From an uncultured SAR86 cluster bacterium (lineage in GTDB: Bacteria; Pseudomonadota; Gammaproteobacteria; Magnimaribacterales; AG-339-G14), in NCBI GenBank assembly GCA_902524805.1, contig CABZES010000010.1:1-46337 (forward strand): DNA of 46,337 nucleotides. Reading direction: 5' to 3'. This document shows, piece after piece, positions 16,087-27,169 of the stretch. Numbering within the stretch: the stretch's first letter is position 1; each line of letters starts with the position of its first letter. Under the pieces are notes generated by a model. The model saw only the letters and a list, made by a program, of their open reading frames with translations. It made no database searches and was not told the origin of the DNA. A program made the translations under genes and the position numbers.

Positions 16087-18483
16087 ATGATCATGAAAAA
16101 TTTAAAAAATAATCTAGCGGCTTTAGTTATTTGTATAACTTTTAGCCCATTTAGTTTCTCACAAAACGATGGGTTTTTTGAAGATGTAATAGTTACTGCA
16201 GAAAAAAGAAATGAGGGCCTTCAAGGTGTTTCACAAGCTGTAACAGCTCTTACTTCAACTGAGATAGAGGCAAAAGGAATAGATTCAATTGTTGACTTAA
16301 CCTCAATTGCTCCTGGAGTGACAGTGGCTAAAAATGAAGGTTACAAAACTATCATTTCTATAAGAGGAATTGGAAATGAAACAAACCAAAATGCCATTGC
16401 TGCTCCATCTGTTGCTTATCATATAGACGGTATATTTGTTGCCTCGCCTTTCTCTCTTCAAACTGACTTTATTAACATAGATCGTATTGAAGTTTTAAGA
16501 GGCCCTCAAGGAACCTTATTTGGACAAAATTCTACTGGTGGAGCAATTAATGTAATTACAAAAGTGCCATCACTAGACGAATCTTTTAGCTATGGCTCAG
16601 TCACGGTAGGAGATTACAACCTAAATAAAGTTTCTAGTTATATAAGTGGTCCTATTTTTGAGAATGTTGCCGCGAGCTTTTCTTTTACTAAAACTAAAAG
16701 AGATGGGTTTTCAACAAATTTATTCAATGGGCAGGATTTAGACGATGATGATAGTTACAGCGTTAGAAACGATTTTTTCGTTGAACTTGATGATACTTCT
16801 TCTTTGAGATTTTTCGGACAGTTTGCAAATATAGACACTAATGGATCAGCTATGAAAGGCCTCGATGATACTACTGCCGGTGCTAGAAATTTAAGACAAG
16901 ACACATTGTCTAAATTAACGTTAACTTCTTCCGTTTTAGCCGGAATTTATGAAAAGGATTTAGGATTTGCAAACTTAAAAGTTTTGGCAAGTAGTCAAAG
17001 TGATTCCATTCTTGTAGAGAGAGATAACGATCGACACGTCTACGGAACACCAGCTCCTTCCATACCAGGCATTAGCTTAGATACAGGTTCCTCTTCTTAC
17101 ACAAGAGCAGAATTTTTACCTGAAACTTCTGAGGTTGATACTGACACTTTAGAAATTAACTTAGTTTCGAACGAACCTATTTTGGATGGAAAGCTTGATT
17201 ATGCATTCGGTATTTTTTATATGAATCATGAGATTGAAAATCACATCAGAGAATATTTAGATAAAAATGAGAATAACTTTCCTTTTGATCCAAAAAATAA
17301 TATCAAGTACGAATGCGGAAGCGTTTACGCTCTCCCTGCTCCCAACTGTTTTGATACAGCTACCGGCGATCCTTACATAGCAGATTTTGGGTTTGTTACT
17401 GATGCTTTTCCAACCAGAGAATCGAAATCCATTTATGGACAGACTACCTACAGCATCAGCGATTCTTTGAGGTTTATTTCAGGTTTTAGATATACAGAAG
17501 ATATTTTTGAATCGCTTGTCTCAAATTTTTTTGGAGCTGACGAACCTCCTTTATTGACTGGCGATACTAATGAAGTAACTGGGAGAGCAACGTTTGAATA
17601 CGATCTAGATTCGGATACTATGATTTATTTCTCACAGACTAGAGGCTTTAAACCCGGAGGTTCTAATTTAACTTTTGGTCGAACAAAAGAAGGCGATGCT
17701 GCAAGAAATGCTTTTATGGTGTCTATTGGACAAGGTTTCTTATCAGCGGCTCTTGTCGATCCAATGGTACTTCCGACATTTGAATCTGAAACGGTCGATG
17801 CTACGGAAATAGGATTTAAAACTGACTTCCTAGATGGTCGAGCCAGAGCAAACGTTGCAATTTTCGATTATTCCTACGATAACCTTCAAGTCCAAGCAAC
17901 AGATCCTGACGTATATAGAGGTGGAGTTGTAAATTTACCAGAATCAGAAGTTCAAGGGCTTGAAATTGAATTTACTGCATCACTTACTGATTTCTTAATT
18001 TTAGATGCTAACTTAGGTTTCTTAGATACCGAAGTTACTAAATCATATTTGTATTTAGATAATGTTAAAGCTCAGCAGTATTCTTTTGGAGGAGAAGTGG
18101 AAAGAGAAGCTTTGAGAGAAGATGTAATTGGAAACGATCTTCCCAAATCGCCTAAATTCACTGCAGATATTAGTTTAATTTATTCTGCGGATCTTTCTGA
18201 CGGCAATGTTTTCAACTCAGCTTTACAATTTGTAAAAAGAGGAAAATTCTTTCAGAGGGTAGTTAACAACCCTGTAAATGATGTTGTAGATGGTTATGAA
18301 ATTTTAAATTTCATGGCTGGAGTTGATTATTCTAGCGGCTGGGGTTTTGATGTTATGGTAACCAATATAGGCGATGAAGACGGTATGAACTCAGCGATGA
18401 CAGATGTATTTGGAGTAGGGGCAACTGGAATAGAATATATTCCGCCGAGACAAATAATGACGCGAATAAGTTTAGATTTCTGA
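16087..18483 (+). CDS. TonB-dependent outer membrane receptor
   Basis: Outer-membrane active transporter of 798 aa, energised by TonB-ExbBD. A signal peptide (about 1-26) ends near FSFSQ. DVIVTAEKR just after (about 33-41) is the TonB box/plug start of the CirA-like class. The plug domain (about 40-165) contains ISIRGIGNE, YHIDGIFVA and RIEVLRGPQGTLFGQNSTGG. The beta-barrel has the FFSQTRGFKPGG-type and ETVDATEIGFKTDF strands typical of this class, and the protein ends in LDF, the C-terminal aromatic expected of barrel proteins. ATG codons at 16087 and 16093 are both possible; neither has a strong ribosome site. Flanking purine transport and salvage genes make a purine-containing ligand plausible but unproven. 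Confidence 0.95.
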   Translation: MIMKNLKNNLAALVICITFSPFSFSQNDGFFEDVIVTAEKRNEGLQGVSQAVTALTSTEIEAKGIDSIVDLTSIAPGVTVAKNEGYKTIISIRGIGNETNQNAIAAPSVAYHIDGIFVASPFSLQTDFINIDRIEVLRGPQGTLFGQNSTGGAINVITKVPSLDESFSYGSVTVGDYNLNKVSSYISGPIFENVAASFSFTKTKRDGFSTNLFNGQDLDDDDSYSVRNDFFVELDDTSSLRFFGQFANIDTNGSAMKGLDDTTAGARNLRQDTLSKLTLTSSVLAGIYEKDLGFANLKVLASSQSDSILVERDNDRHVYGTPAPSIPGISLDTGSSSYTRAEFLPETSEVDTDTLEINLVSNEPILDGKLDYAFGIFYMNHEIENHIREYLDKNENNFPFDPKNNIKYECGSVYALPAPNCFDTATGDPYIADFGFVTDAFPTRESKSIYGQTTYSISDSLRFISGFRYTEDIFESLVSNFFGADEPPLLTGDTNEVTGRATFEYDLDSDTMIYFSQTRGFKPGGSNLTFGRTKEGDAARNAFMVSIGQGFLSAALVDPMVLPTFESETVDATEIGFKTDFLDGRARANVAIFDYSYDNLQVQATDPDVYRGGVVNLPESEVQGLEIEFTASLTDFLILDANLGFLDTEVTKSYLYLDNVKAQQYSFGGEVEREALREDVIGNDLPKSPKFTADISLIYSADLSDGNVFNSALQFVKRGKFFQRVVNNPVNDVVDGYEILNFMAGVDYSSGWGFDVMVTNIGDEDGMNSAMTDVFGVGATGIEYIPPRQIMTRISLDF

Positions 18484-18539
18484 AAATATCAAATTTAATA
18501 AACCTCATTAAATAGCTTTTTTATATATTATTAATAAAT

Positions 18540-19103
18540 ATGGAAAAGCTATTCATAAGTGCTAATGAGCTTCTTAAAGACTCCTTTACCCTTGCATGGA
18601 ATATTTACGAAAGTGGTTATAGACCTAACTATATAATTGGAGTTTGGAGAGGAGGAGCTCCAGTTGGGATAGCAGTTCAAGAGTTTTTAAACGTACTAGG
18701 AGTAAAATCAGACCATATTGCAATAAGAACATCTTACTACTCTGGTATTGATGAACGAAAAGACAAAGTTCAAGTATACGGATTAAACTATGTCATAAAT
18801 AAAGTTGAGTCTGAAGATAAGCTCTTAATTGTCGATGATGTTCACGATACGGGAAACTCAATTCATCAAATAATCATTGACCTAAATAAAGCATGTAAAA
18901 AAAACACTCCAGAGATTAAAGTTGCCACTCCTTATTTTAAGCCAAATAAAAATGAAACGGATAATGAGCCTGATTATTTTATTCATAAGACAGATAAATG
19001 GCTTATTTTTCCTCATGAACTTGAGGGTTTAACTCTTGAAGAAATTAAAGAAAATAAACCAGAATTAAGTGAGTTTTTTGAAAAGATTAAGTCAAAAATT
19101 TAA
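18540..19103 (+). CDS. Purine-type phosphoribosyltransferase
   Basis: Cytoplasmic type I phosphoribosyltransferase, 187 aa, transferring ribose-5-phosphate from PRPP to a nucleobase. YIIGVWRGGAPVG (31-43) matches the first PRPP/pyrophosphate loop of hypoxanthine and xanthine PRTases. LLIVDDVHDTGNS (95-107) is the PRPP-binding signature with its acidic pair D99-D100. The IRTSYYSGIDE segment lies in the flexible-loop region. It starts at ATG 18540, 56 bp after the TonB receptor and in the same direction, so it may share its transcript. Whether it prefers hypoxanthine, guanine or xanthine cannot be read from the sequence. Confidence 0.85.
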   Translation: MEKLFISANELLKDSFTLAWNIYESGYRPNYIIGVWRGGAPVGIAVQEFLNVLGVKSDHIAIRTSYYSGIDERKDKVQVYGLNYVINKVESEDKLLIVDDVHDTGNSIHQIIIDLNKACKKNTPEIKVATPYFKPNKNETDNEPDYFIHKTDKWLIFPHELEGLTLEEIKENKPELSEFFEKIKSKI

Positions 19104-19124
19104 ATCTTGAGACAACTTAAAATG

Positions 19125-19541
19125 TTAAGTTACAAGCCTTGGCTGACTATTCCAACTATAAAGTAAAGCATAAAACCAGAAGCCATTTAAAATAGGTTCG
19201 ACAATTGCATCTACTGCCGCCAAACTCAAAGAAACTCCTATTATCATAAAGCTCCAAGAAGTAGCAATTAAAAAGTGACCAATTGTATAAACAACTGCAA
19301 GAGATGCAGGTTTTAATAGCTTGTGAGCATATTTATGAAGGAGGAAAAACCAAAAGCCATTGATTATGGGTTCTATAATCGCATCAGCAGAAGCAAGTAA
19401 GAAATCAGCTTGAAAAATAATCGTGGCACAAGCCCAAGCTATTACTATGTGACCAACTGTATAAACAATTGACAATCCGAAACTGCTAAGTGAATGTATT
19501 AGAGTATTTACCTTACTTAGTTGAAAAACTAATTTTTTCAT
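19125..19541 (-). CDS. DUF2061 membrane protein with internal duplication
   Basis: Small membrane protein, about 138 aa, made of two tandem DUF2061 units. Unit 1 reads SIVYTVGHIVIAWACATIIF then SADAIIEPIINGFWFFLL. Unit 2 reads AVVYTIGHFLIATSWSFMII then AAVDAIVEPILNGFWFYALL. Each unit gives two hydrophobic helices, with a conserved GH in the first and an EPI-NGFWF motif in the second. The frame is open to a TTG at 19583; ATG 19541 was chosen because MKKLVFQ begins a normal N-terminus, though ATG 19559 is possible and neither has a clear ribosome site. The function of the family is unknown. Confidence 0.8.
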   Translation of the reverse strand: MKKLVFQLSKVNTLIHSLSSFGLSIVYTVGHIVIAWACATIIFQADFLLASADAIIEPIINGFWFFLLHKYAHKLLKPASLAVVYTIGHFLIATSWSFMIIGVSLSLAAVDAIVEPILNGFWFYALLYSWNSQPRLVT

Positions 19542-19639
19542 GTTCAGACATTTAAACATTTTGTGAAAAAGATTCAAGACCAAAAAAGGTGCAAAGAAGA
19601 AGAATTATTAAATTATTTCTACAAATTATTAAAAACACT

Positions 19640-20533
19640 TCAAATTTTTATTAATTTCTTCTTAAAGATTTTGATAAGCTCTTCAACGTGCTTTAGACCT
19701 GTATAAGTAGGCCTTATAATAACCGCTAACTCTCTATGTGGACCAGGTTCGTCTAGTTCTGTTTCAACTAATGAAGGTATTGACTCAATCAATTGTTTAA
19801 CCGCTAGCTTGGGAACTAAAGTTTTCCCCATTTTACCTGCAACTAACTGAATCAAAGTGCCCATCGATGAAGATTCCATAGAAAACTTTTTTTTGGTTGA
19901 AATTTTACAAGCTGAAACAATATGTTTTTTTAGGCAATGTCCATCTTCCAGCACTAATAAATTTGAGTAATCAATATTTTTAGCCTTAATCTTTTTCTTT
20001 TTTTTAATCATTTCTTCTTTATGAGAAATTAAGTAAAGGTTTTCTTTCCAGAATTTTATAGCCAACAAGCCTTTTACATCAAAGGGCAAGGCCAAAACTG
20101 CCATATCAAGATCACCATCTTTTACTTTGGTTACCAACTGATTTGATTGGCCCTCTACAATTTTTAAATTCAAGTTAGGGAAATTTCTTTTCAATTCAGG
20201 CAAAATTAATGGCAAGAAGTATGGACCCACTGTGGGAATGATTCCCATGGAAATCGAAGAATTTAATGCAGAATTATTCTTATTATCTAAGTTATAAATA
20301 TCTTGCATGTGAATTTTTATTTCTTTAGCCTTTTTCAATATTTCTTCACCTGGTTTTGTAACTATTACCTTTTTATTGTCTCGTTCAAAAATTTGAGTAC
20401 CTAGATCTGCTTCCATCTCATTAATTGCATTACTCAATGTAGAAGGAGAAACGAAACATTCTTCTGCTGCCTTCTTAAAATGTAGGTTTTTTTGAATACT
20501 TAAGGCGTAATTAATTTGTTTAAGAGTAATCAT
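19640..20533 (-). CDS. oxyR: LysR-family peroxide sensor, OxyR-like
   Basis: LysR-type transcription regulator, about 297 aa. The N-terminal winged helix (1-60) contains LHFKKAAEECFVSPSTLSNAI. The effector domain carries LEDGHCLKKHIVSAC, which matches the redox loop of E. coli OxyR (GHCLRDQAMGFC) with both cysteines nine residues apart, C200 and C209 (E. coli C199/C208). It should therefore form a disulfide with H2O2 and activate target genes. The frame is open to ATG 20566, but ATG 20533 aligns with the OxyR N-terminus. It is divergent from katG, the classic OxyR target, and the roughly 100-bp region between should hold the operator; I cannot pick out a convincing ATAG-spaced box. Confidence 0.92.
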   Translation of the reverse strand: MITLKQINYALSIQKNLHFKKAAEECFVSPSTLSNAINEMEADLGTQIFERDNKKVIVTKPGEEILKKAKEIKIHMQDIYNLDNKNNSALNSSISMGIIPTVGPYFLPLILPELKRNFPNLNLKIVEGQSNQLVTKVKDGDLDMAVLALPFDVKGLLAIKFWKENLYLISHKEEMIKKKKKIKAKNIDYSNLLVLEDGHCLKKHIVSACKISTKKKFSMESSSMGTLIQLVAGKMGKTLVPKLAVKQLIESIPSLVETELDEPGPHRELAVIIRPTYTGLKHVEELIKIFKKKLIKI

Positions 20534-20634
20534 TTCATGTTCATTATAATCGAATATAAAATTCATTTTAAGTATATTTATTAAATTATAAATTCGGTGT
20601 TAAGATTAAATAAATTACTTATTTGGAGTTATAA

Positions 20635-22776
<2,142 letters not shown>

Positions 22777-22817
22777 TATTACCTATTAAATATATTCATT
22801 AAAGGGGGAGTTTAGAC

Positions 22818-24716
22818 ATGTATGACCTTGTTATACGAAACGGACTTATAGTAGATGGTTCCGGAGAAAAACCATTTACGGGCGATATTGCTATTCATGA
22901 TGAAAAAATATCTTTAGTTTCAGGATCTATAAAAGACAAAGGAAAAAAAGAAATTGATGCTGAAGGCAAGTTAGTAACCCCTGGCTGGGTAGACATTCAT
23001 ACTCATTATGATGGCCAAGTCTGCTGGGATCCTTATTTAACACCCTCAAGTTGGCACGGAGTGACAACAGCAGTCATGGGAAATTGCGGAGTAGGTTTCG
23101 CTCCCGTTAAACCTGGAGAAGAAAATTTTTTAATCCAATTAATGGAAGGAGTAGAAGATATTCCAGGTTCTGCCCTGCACGAAGGTATTGAATGGGATTG
23201 GGAAACGTTTCCTCAATTTCTTGATGCAATAGATAAAAAAGAATTTGTTATGGACTTAGGTTTTATGATTGGTCATGGTCCTTTAAGAAGTTATGTAATG
23301 GGGCATGATAGATGTCAAAACCAAGTTGACGCTTCTGAGTCTGAAATAAACAAAATGTCAGAACTTGTTACTGAGGCTATTAATGCGGGTGCTCTTGGAT
23401 TTAGTACTTCGAGAACTATTTTACATAGAGATATATATGGAAAATATGTGCCCGGGACTGAAGCTAGCTCTGAAGAAATGAGAGCCCTTGCTTTTGGTGT
23501 CGATAAAGCTGGAGAGGGAACCCTAGAAATTACATCCGATTGGCTCGATGAAGAGATAGAAATGTCATGGATGAAAGAATATGTGAAGAAAAGTAACTGT
23601 GGATTAACTTTCTTGCAAACAAACGGAGACGCTGTTAAAACAATTTTATTTTCAGAAGAACATTTTTTAAAAGGCAAAAATATTCGTCCTCAATTTCCAG
23701 GAAGAAATGTAGGTCTAATGTTTGGATTTGAAAGTTCTTTAAATCCTTTTATGCAATATCCAGCTTATAAAGAAATTGCTCATCTGCCTCATGACCAAAA
23801 ATATGAAATTATGAAAGATGCTGATTTTAAAAATAAATTACTTAGTCAAAAGCCTAATCTTGAAGCAGAAATAGAAAAAAAACTTGCAGAGACTGATAAT
23901 ACGAAAACAAGAGAGGAAATTGAAAAAGATGCAGAGCTTCTGGTAAACCTAACTACAAATTATAAAACTCAATTTGTTTTGGGAACTCCTCCCAATTATG
24001 AGCCTAAAAAAGAAGATAGCATTGCAGAAATTTCTCAAAAGAAAGGTATTTCAGAGCTTGAAGTTATGTTCGACGAAATGATGAAAAATAATGGTACAAA
24101 TTTAATATATGCAGCTTTCACACCATATGAAAATTATAAGCTTAATTTTGTTGAACAAGCATATGGATTAAAATCTTCTGTTGCCGGAGGAAGTGACGGT
24201 GGAGCTCATTGTGGATTAATATGCGATGCGAGTATGCCCACAACTAATCTATCTCACTGGGCAAGAGACCGCGAAGCTGGCAAAAAATTTCCACTTGAGA
24301 AGTTAGTAAGAAAACAAACTAAAGATACAGCAGAAACCTTTGGTCTTTTTGATAGAGGAGAAATTAAAACTGGCATGTTGGCTGATATTAATATTATTGA
24401 TTTTGAAAAATTAAATGTAAGTCATCCCAGAATGATTCATGACTTGCCTTTGGGAGGAAAACGCTTAATTCAGGATGCTACAGGATATGTTGCAACAATA
24501 AAAAGAGGGCAAATTGTAAGTGAAAATGGCTCAGCAACCGGAGTCCTTCCGGGAAACTTATTAAGGGGCAAGCAAACTTGTGAAGTTAAATCTGAAATTT
24601 CTAAAGTCTCTTTCTTTGATAGAACTATCAGGTTGGCGTTGATTAAACTTGCCCAGTGGTATTGGAAATTTAATAAAAAACCAATTAAATCTACAATTGT
24701 TTCCACGACGAGTTAA
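22818..24716 (+). CDS. Amidohydrolase, N-acyl-D-amino-acid deacylase family
   Basis: Metal-dependent amidohydrolase (Amidohydro_3/D-aminoacylase type), 632 aa. It starts YDLVIRNGLIVDGSG with the small beta domain, then GWVDIHTHYDGQ holds the metal ligands H61 and H63. TTAVMGNCGVGFAPV (83-97) carries C90, a metal ligand in D-aminoacylases. GHGPLR, LGFSTSR and the later GGSDGGAHCG supply the remaining active-site motifs, and the HPRMIHDLP/GGKRL region is typical of the C-terminal part. An AAAGGGGGAG ribosome site precedes the ATG. It probably releases amino acids from N-acyl-D-amino acids or similar amides; the substrate is unknown. It lies 12 bp before coaE. Confidence 0.88.
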   Translation: MYDLVIRNGLIVDGSGEKPFTGDIAIHDEKISLVSGSIKDKGKKEIDAEGKLVTPGWVDIHTHYDGQVCWDPYLTPSSWHGVTTAVMGNCGVGFAPVKPGEENFLIQLMEGVEDIPGSALHEGIEWDWETFPQFLDAIDKKEFVMDLGFMIGHGPLRSYVMGHDRCQNQVDASESEINKMSELVTEAINAGALGFSTSRTILHRDIYGKYVPGTEASSEEMRALAFGVDKAGEGTLEITSDWLDEEIEMSWMKEYVKKSNCGLTFLQTNGDAVKTILFSEEHFLKGKNIRPQFPGRNVGLMFGFESSLNPFMQYPAYKEIAHLPHDQKYEIMKDADFKNKLLSQKPNLEAEIEKKLAETDNTKTREEIEKDAELLVNLTTNYKTQFVLGTPPNYEPKKEDSIAEISQKKGISELEVMFDEMMKNNGTNLIYAAFTPYENYKLNFVEQAYGLKSSVAGGSDGGAHCGLICDASMPTTNLSHWARDREAGKKFPLEKLVRKQTKDTAETFGLFDRGEIKTGMLADINIIDFEKLNVSHPRMIHDLPLGGKRLIQDATGYVATIKRGQIVSENGSATGVLPGNLLRGKQTCEVKSEISKVSFFDRTIRLALIKLAQWYWKFNKKPIKSTIVSTTS

Positions 24717-24728
24717 TATTTAATCATC

Positions 24729-25328
24729 ATGTTTGTTTTGGGTATTACAGGCGGTATAGGCTCAGGTAAAACCGTTGTTACAGATATTTTTTCTGAATTG
24801 AATATTGATGTTATTGACGCCGATATAGCTTCTAGAAAAGCAGTTGAAAAGGGTTCCGCATGTCTTAAAGAAATAGAGAATTACTTTGGTAGTGAAGTTA
24901 TTTTGAATGATGGAAACTTAAACAGACAAAAACTTAGAGAAATAATTTTTGATAAAGAAGATAAAAAAGAATGGTTAGAAAAATTATTGCATCCCCGAAT
25001 TTTCGAAATCATCAACAACGAATTAGCTGAATCAAAAACTCTATACACAATTCTTGTATCTCCGTTGTTATTCGAAACTGGTCAAAATAAGTTATGTACC
25101 AGAACTTTGTTAATTGACGCAGATGAGAAGTTTCAAATCGAAAGAGCCTCTATTAGAGATAGCGTTCCTGAAGATCAAATCAAAAATATAATTGAAGCTC
25201 AAATGCCAAGATCTGAAAAAATTCGTCTTGCCAATGATATAGTTTCTAATGACAGCACATTAGAAAGTCTAAGAGAAAAAATAATTTCTTTGCACAATAC
25301 TTATATAGAATTATCAAGAAAAAAATGA
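24729..25328 (+). CDS. coaE: Dephospho-CoA kinase
   Basis: Last enzyme of coenzyme A synthesis, phosphorylating the 3'-hydroxyl of dephospho-CoA with ATP. The 199-aa protein has the P-loop GITGGIGSGKT (5-15), the IDADIASRKAVEKG substrate segment (33-46), LHPRI (87-91) and LVSPLLFETG (108-117), all family hallmarks. It overlaps yacG by 4 bp (ATGA), the standard coaE-yacG pairing of proteobacteria. In many gammaproteobacteria this pair sits beside the mutT/thiE-argJ-secA genes, which here lie convergently on the other strand. Confidence 0.95.
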   Translation: MFVLGITGGIGSGKTVVTDIFSELNIDVIDADIASRKAVEKGSACLKEIENYFGSEVILNDGNLNRQKLREIIFDKEDKKEWLEKLLHPRIFEIINNELAESKTLYTILVSPLLFETGQNKLCTRTLLIDADEKFQIERASIRDSVPEDQIKNIIEAQMPRSEKIRLANDIVSNDSTLESLREKIISLHNTYIELSRKK

Positions 25329-25480
25329 AATGCTTGCATTGTAAAAAAAGTTTTTCCGTAAACGATAAAAAATACTTACCTTTCTGTTCCTCTAGGTGCA
25401 AATCGTTGGATTTATCAGATTGGTTAAGTGAAGTAAATAAGATTTCTGATCCACTTACTCCCGAACAAGAAAAATTTTAA
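25325..25480 (+). CDS. yacG: DNA gyrase inhibitor/zinc-binding protein YacG
   Basis: Tiny protein of 51 aa. A four-cysteine zinc site is visible: MKCLHC (C3, C6) and PFCSSRCK (C21, C25), followed by the family's LDLSDWLSE segment and the ISDP tail. YacG is a zinc ribbon reported to inhibit DNA gyrase. The ATG at 25325 overlaps the coaE stop (ATGA). Its stop codon TAA overlaps the stop of the convergent ThiE-like gene by two bases, so the two transcription units meet without any spacer. Confidence 0.93.
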   Translation: MKCLHCKKSFSVNDKKYLPFCSSRCKSLDLSDWLSEVNKISDPLTPEQEKF

Positions 25481-26010
25481 AAAAAGCAACTGATTCCAGA
25501 AATACCCGCTCCATTGTGTGCAAGAGATTTTTCTAAATCTTTTTCTTTAACACCTCCAAGTGGAAAGCTTTTGCCCTCGAAACTTTTTGAAAGTTCTTTA
25601 AATTTTTTCCAACCAAGTTTTTTATTTTTATTTTTATCAATCAGAACAGGGGAAATTAAGATGTAATCACATTTTAGTTCATTGGCTTTATTTATTTCTT
25701 CTTGGTTATGACATGAGGCCCCTAAAATAAATCCATTATTCTTTTTTTTCTCTGAACGCATTAAATCCTTTGAAGTTAAGTGAATATTTGAAAAATTATC
25801 AACCGGATTACGAGAATTAAAAATTATTATTGATTGATTTTTTTTAGATAGATTTATGACTTTTTTGATAAAATTTTCAGAATAAGATGATTCATTTAAT
25901 CTTATAATTAAAGCTTTCTTAGAGCCTTCAAAGAACCTTTCTATTTTAGGAAGTAAACTTTTATTTAAATTAAAAGGAGTAATACCTATAAACTTAACTT
26001 CTGTAATCAC
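25477..26010 (-). CDS. ThiE/TenI-like thiamine phosphate synthase domain protein
   Basis: Stand-alone protein of 177 aa resembling the ThiE/TenI (thiamine phosphate synthase-like) barrel. Motifs: HLTSKDL (77-83), GASCHNQEEINKA (97-109), CDYILISPV (115-123) with a KxxKLGW segment, and FPLGGV (148-153) followed by GAGISGI near the end. In many gammaproteobacteria this domain is the C-terminal half of a MutT Nudix fusion located between argJ and yacG. Here only the ThiE-like half is present. It starts at GTG 26010, 17 bp inside argJ. Enzyme activity is doubtful, since the fused versions are thought to be divergent. Confidence 0.75.
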   Translation of the reverse strand: MITEVKFIGITPFNLNKSLLPKIERFFEGSKKALIIRLNESSYSENFIKKVINLSKKNQSIIIFNSRNPVDNFSNIHLTSKDLMRSEKKKNNGFILGASCHNQEEINKANELKCDYILISPVLIDKNKNKKLGWKKFKELSKSFEGKSFPLGGVKEKDLEKSLAHNGAGISGISCFF

Positions 26011-27169
26011 TATTTATTGATATATATTCTTTTGTAAGATCCGATCCAATAACTGTAAAAGAATTTTTAGATTTACCAATAGATAATTCTATATTAATTT
26101 TTCTTTTTTTAAATTCTTTCTGACCTTGATTCTCTTTATACTTTTTGGACAAATTTCCCTTTACGAGAACGGGATATTTTCCAATTTTTAAAGATAATTT
26201 TTCTATATCAAATTCTTGTACATCTGCATTTCCTGCAGCTACAACTATTCTTCCCCAATTAGGATCTTCACCAAAAGCTGCAGTTTTTACCAAAGGTGAG
26301 TTTGCAATTTTCATTGCAATTTTTTTACAACTAAGCTCAGATGACAATCCCTTTACAGTAATATTTAAAAGTTTAGTGGATCCTTCGCCATCTAAAACTA
26401 ACTTTTCAGATAATTTTTGAAAAACCGAAAATATGTCTTTTTCTATTTTTGTTATATTTTTCTTAACGTCTATTTCACTCGTACCAGTGGCAACTAGGAC
26501 ACTAGAATCGCTGGGTGATTGGTCTCCGTCTATCGAAACAGCATTAAAAGTCTTATCGCAAATTCTTTTATGCATTTTTTTTAAAAAGGAGTCAGGAATT
26601 TTTAAATCAGTGAAAACGTAGCTTAGTGTCGTAGCCATATTTGGTTCTATCATGCCTGCTCCTTTTGCAACTCCTACAATATGATATTTTTTTGAGCCTA
26701 TTTTGACTGGTAATTTGATTATTTTGCTTTTGGTATCTGTAGTCATTATTGAAGTCGCAAAATCATTCCAAGAATTTTTATTTAAGTTCTTAAAACATTC
26801 GTTAAATGCTAGGGATAAAGATTTCATGTTCAAGAGCTGCCCAACCACGCCAGTAGAGAATGGTAATATATGGTCAATTGGAACGCCTGATAAATTAGAT
26901 ATTTCTTTTGCGAGTTTTTTAGTATCTGAAACTCCTCTTTTTCCTGTAGCTGCATTTGCGTTACCGGCATTAATTGCAAGAATTTTTCTTCCTTTCTTCT
27001 TAGTTTTTATATGATTTAAGCAAATTTGTACTGGAGCAGATTTGAACTTATTTGAAGTAAATAAAGCAGACACATTTGCTTTCGAATTCAACTCAACTAA
27101 AGTTGTATCTAAACGTCTTCCATAGCTTGTGTTCGTGGAAGCGCAACCGATATTAATTTCTTTTATCAT
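25994..27169 (-). CDS. argJ: Bifunctional glutamate N-acetyltransferase/ornithine acetyltransferase
   Basis: ArgJ, 391 aa, recycles the acetyl group from N-acetylornithine to glutamate in arginine synthesis. Family blocks: INAGNANAATG (66-76), STGVVG (105-110), TTDTKSK (143-149) and VAKGAGMIEPNMATTL (167-182). T180 (MAT-TL) is the expected self-cleavage nucleophile separating alpha and beta chains. SIDGDQSPSDS and FGEDPNWGRI in the beta chain are also typical. The N-terminus lacks the usual GV-A-GI-K segment in full and is shorter. The ATG overlaps the secA stop as ATGA. The C-terminal end, KEYISINSDYRS, matches the usual YV-INADYRT ending. Confidence 0.94.
   Translation of the reverse strand: MIKEINIGCASTNTSYGRRLDTTLVELNSKANVSALFTSNKFKSAPVQICLNHIKTKKKGRKILAINAGNANAATGKRGVSDTKKLAKEISNLSGVPIDHILPFSTGVVGQLLNMKSLSLAFNECFKNLNKNSWNDFATSIMTTDTKSKIIKLPVKIGSKKYHIVGVAKGAGMIEPNMATTLSYVFTDLKIPDSFLKKMHKRICDKTFNAVSIDGDQSPSDSSVLVATGTSEIDVKKNITKIEKDIFSVFQKLSEKLVLDGEGSTKLLNITVKGLSSELSCKKIAMKIANSPLVKTAAFGEDPNWGRIVVAAGNADVQEFDIEKLSLKIGKYPVLVKGNLSKKYKENQGQKEFKKRKINIELSIGKSKNSFTVIGSDLTKEYISINSDYRS

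Noticed and set aside
19114-19131. AACTTAA-AATG-TTAAGTT inverted repeat between the phosphoribosyltransferase and DUF2061 genes.
   Set aside because: All A/T but two pairs and no T-run follows on either strand, so it is too weak to call a terminator.
20534-20634. Possible OxyR operator between oxyR and katG.
   Set aside because: The region is A/T-rich and contains several imperfect dyads (for example GAAT-N5-ATTC), but no four ATAG-type half-sites at 10-bp spacing.
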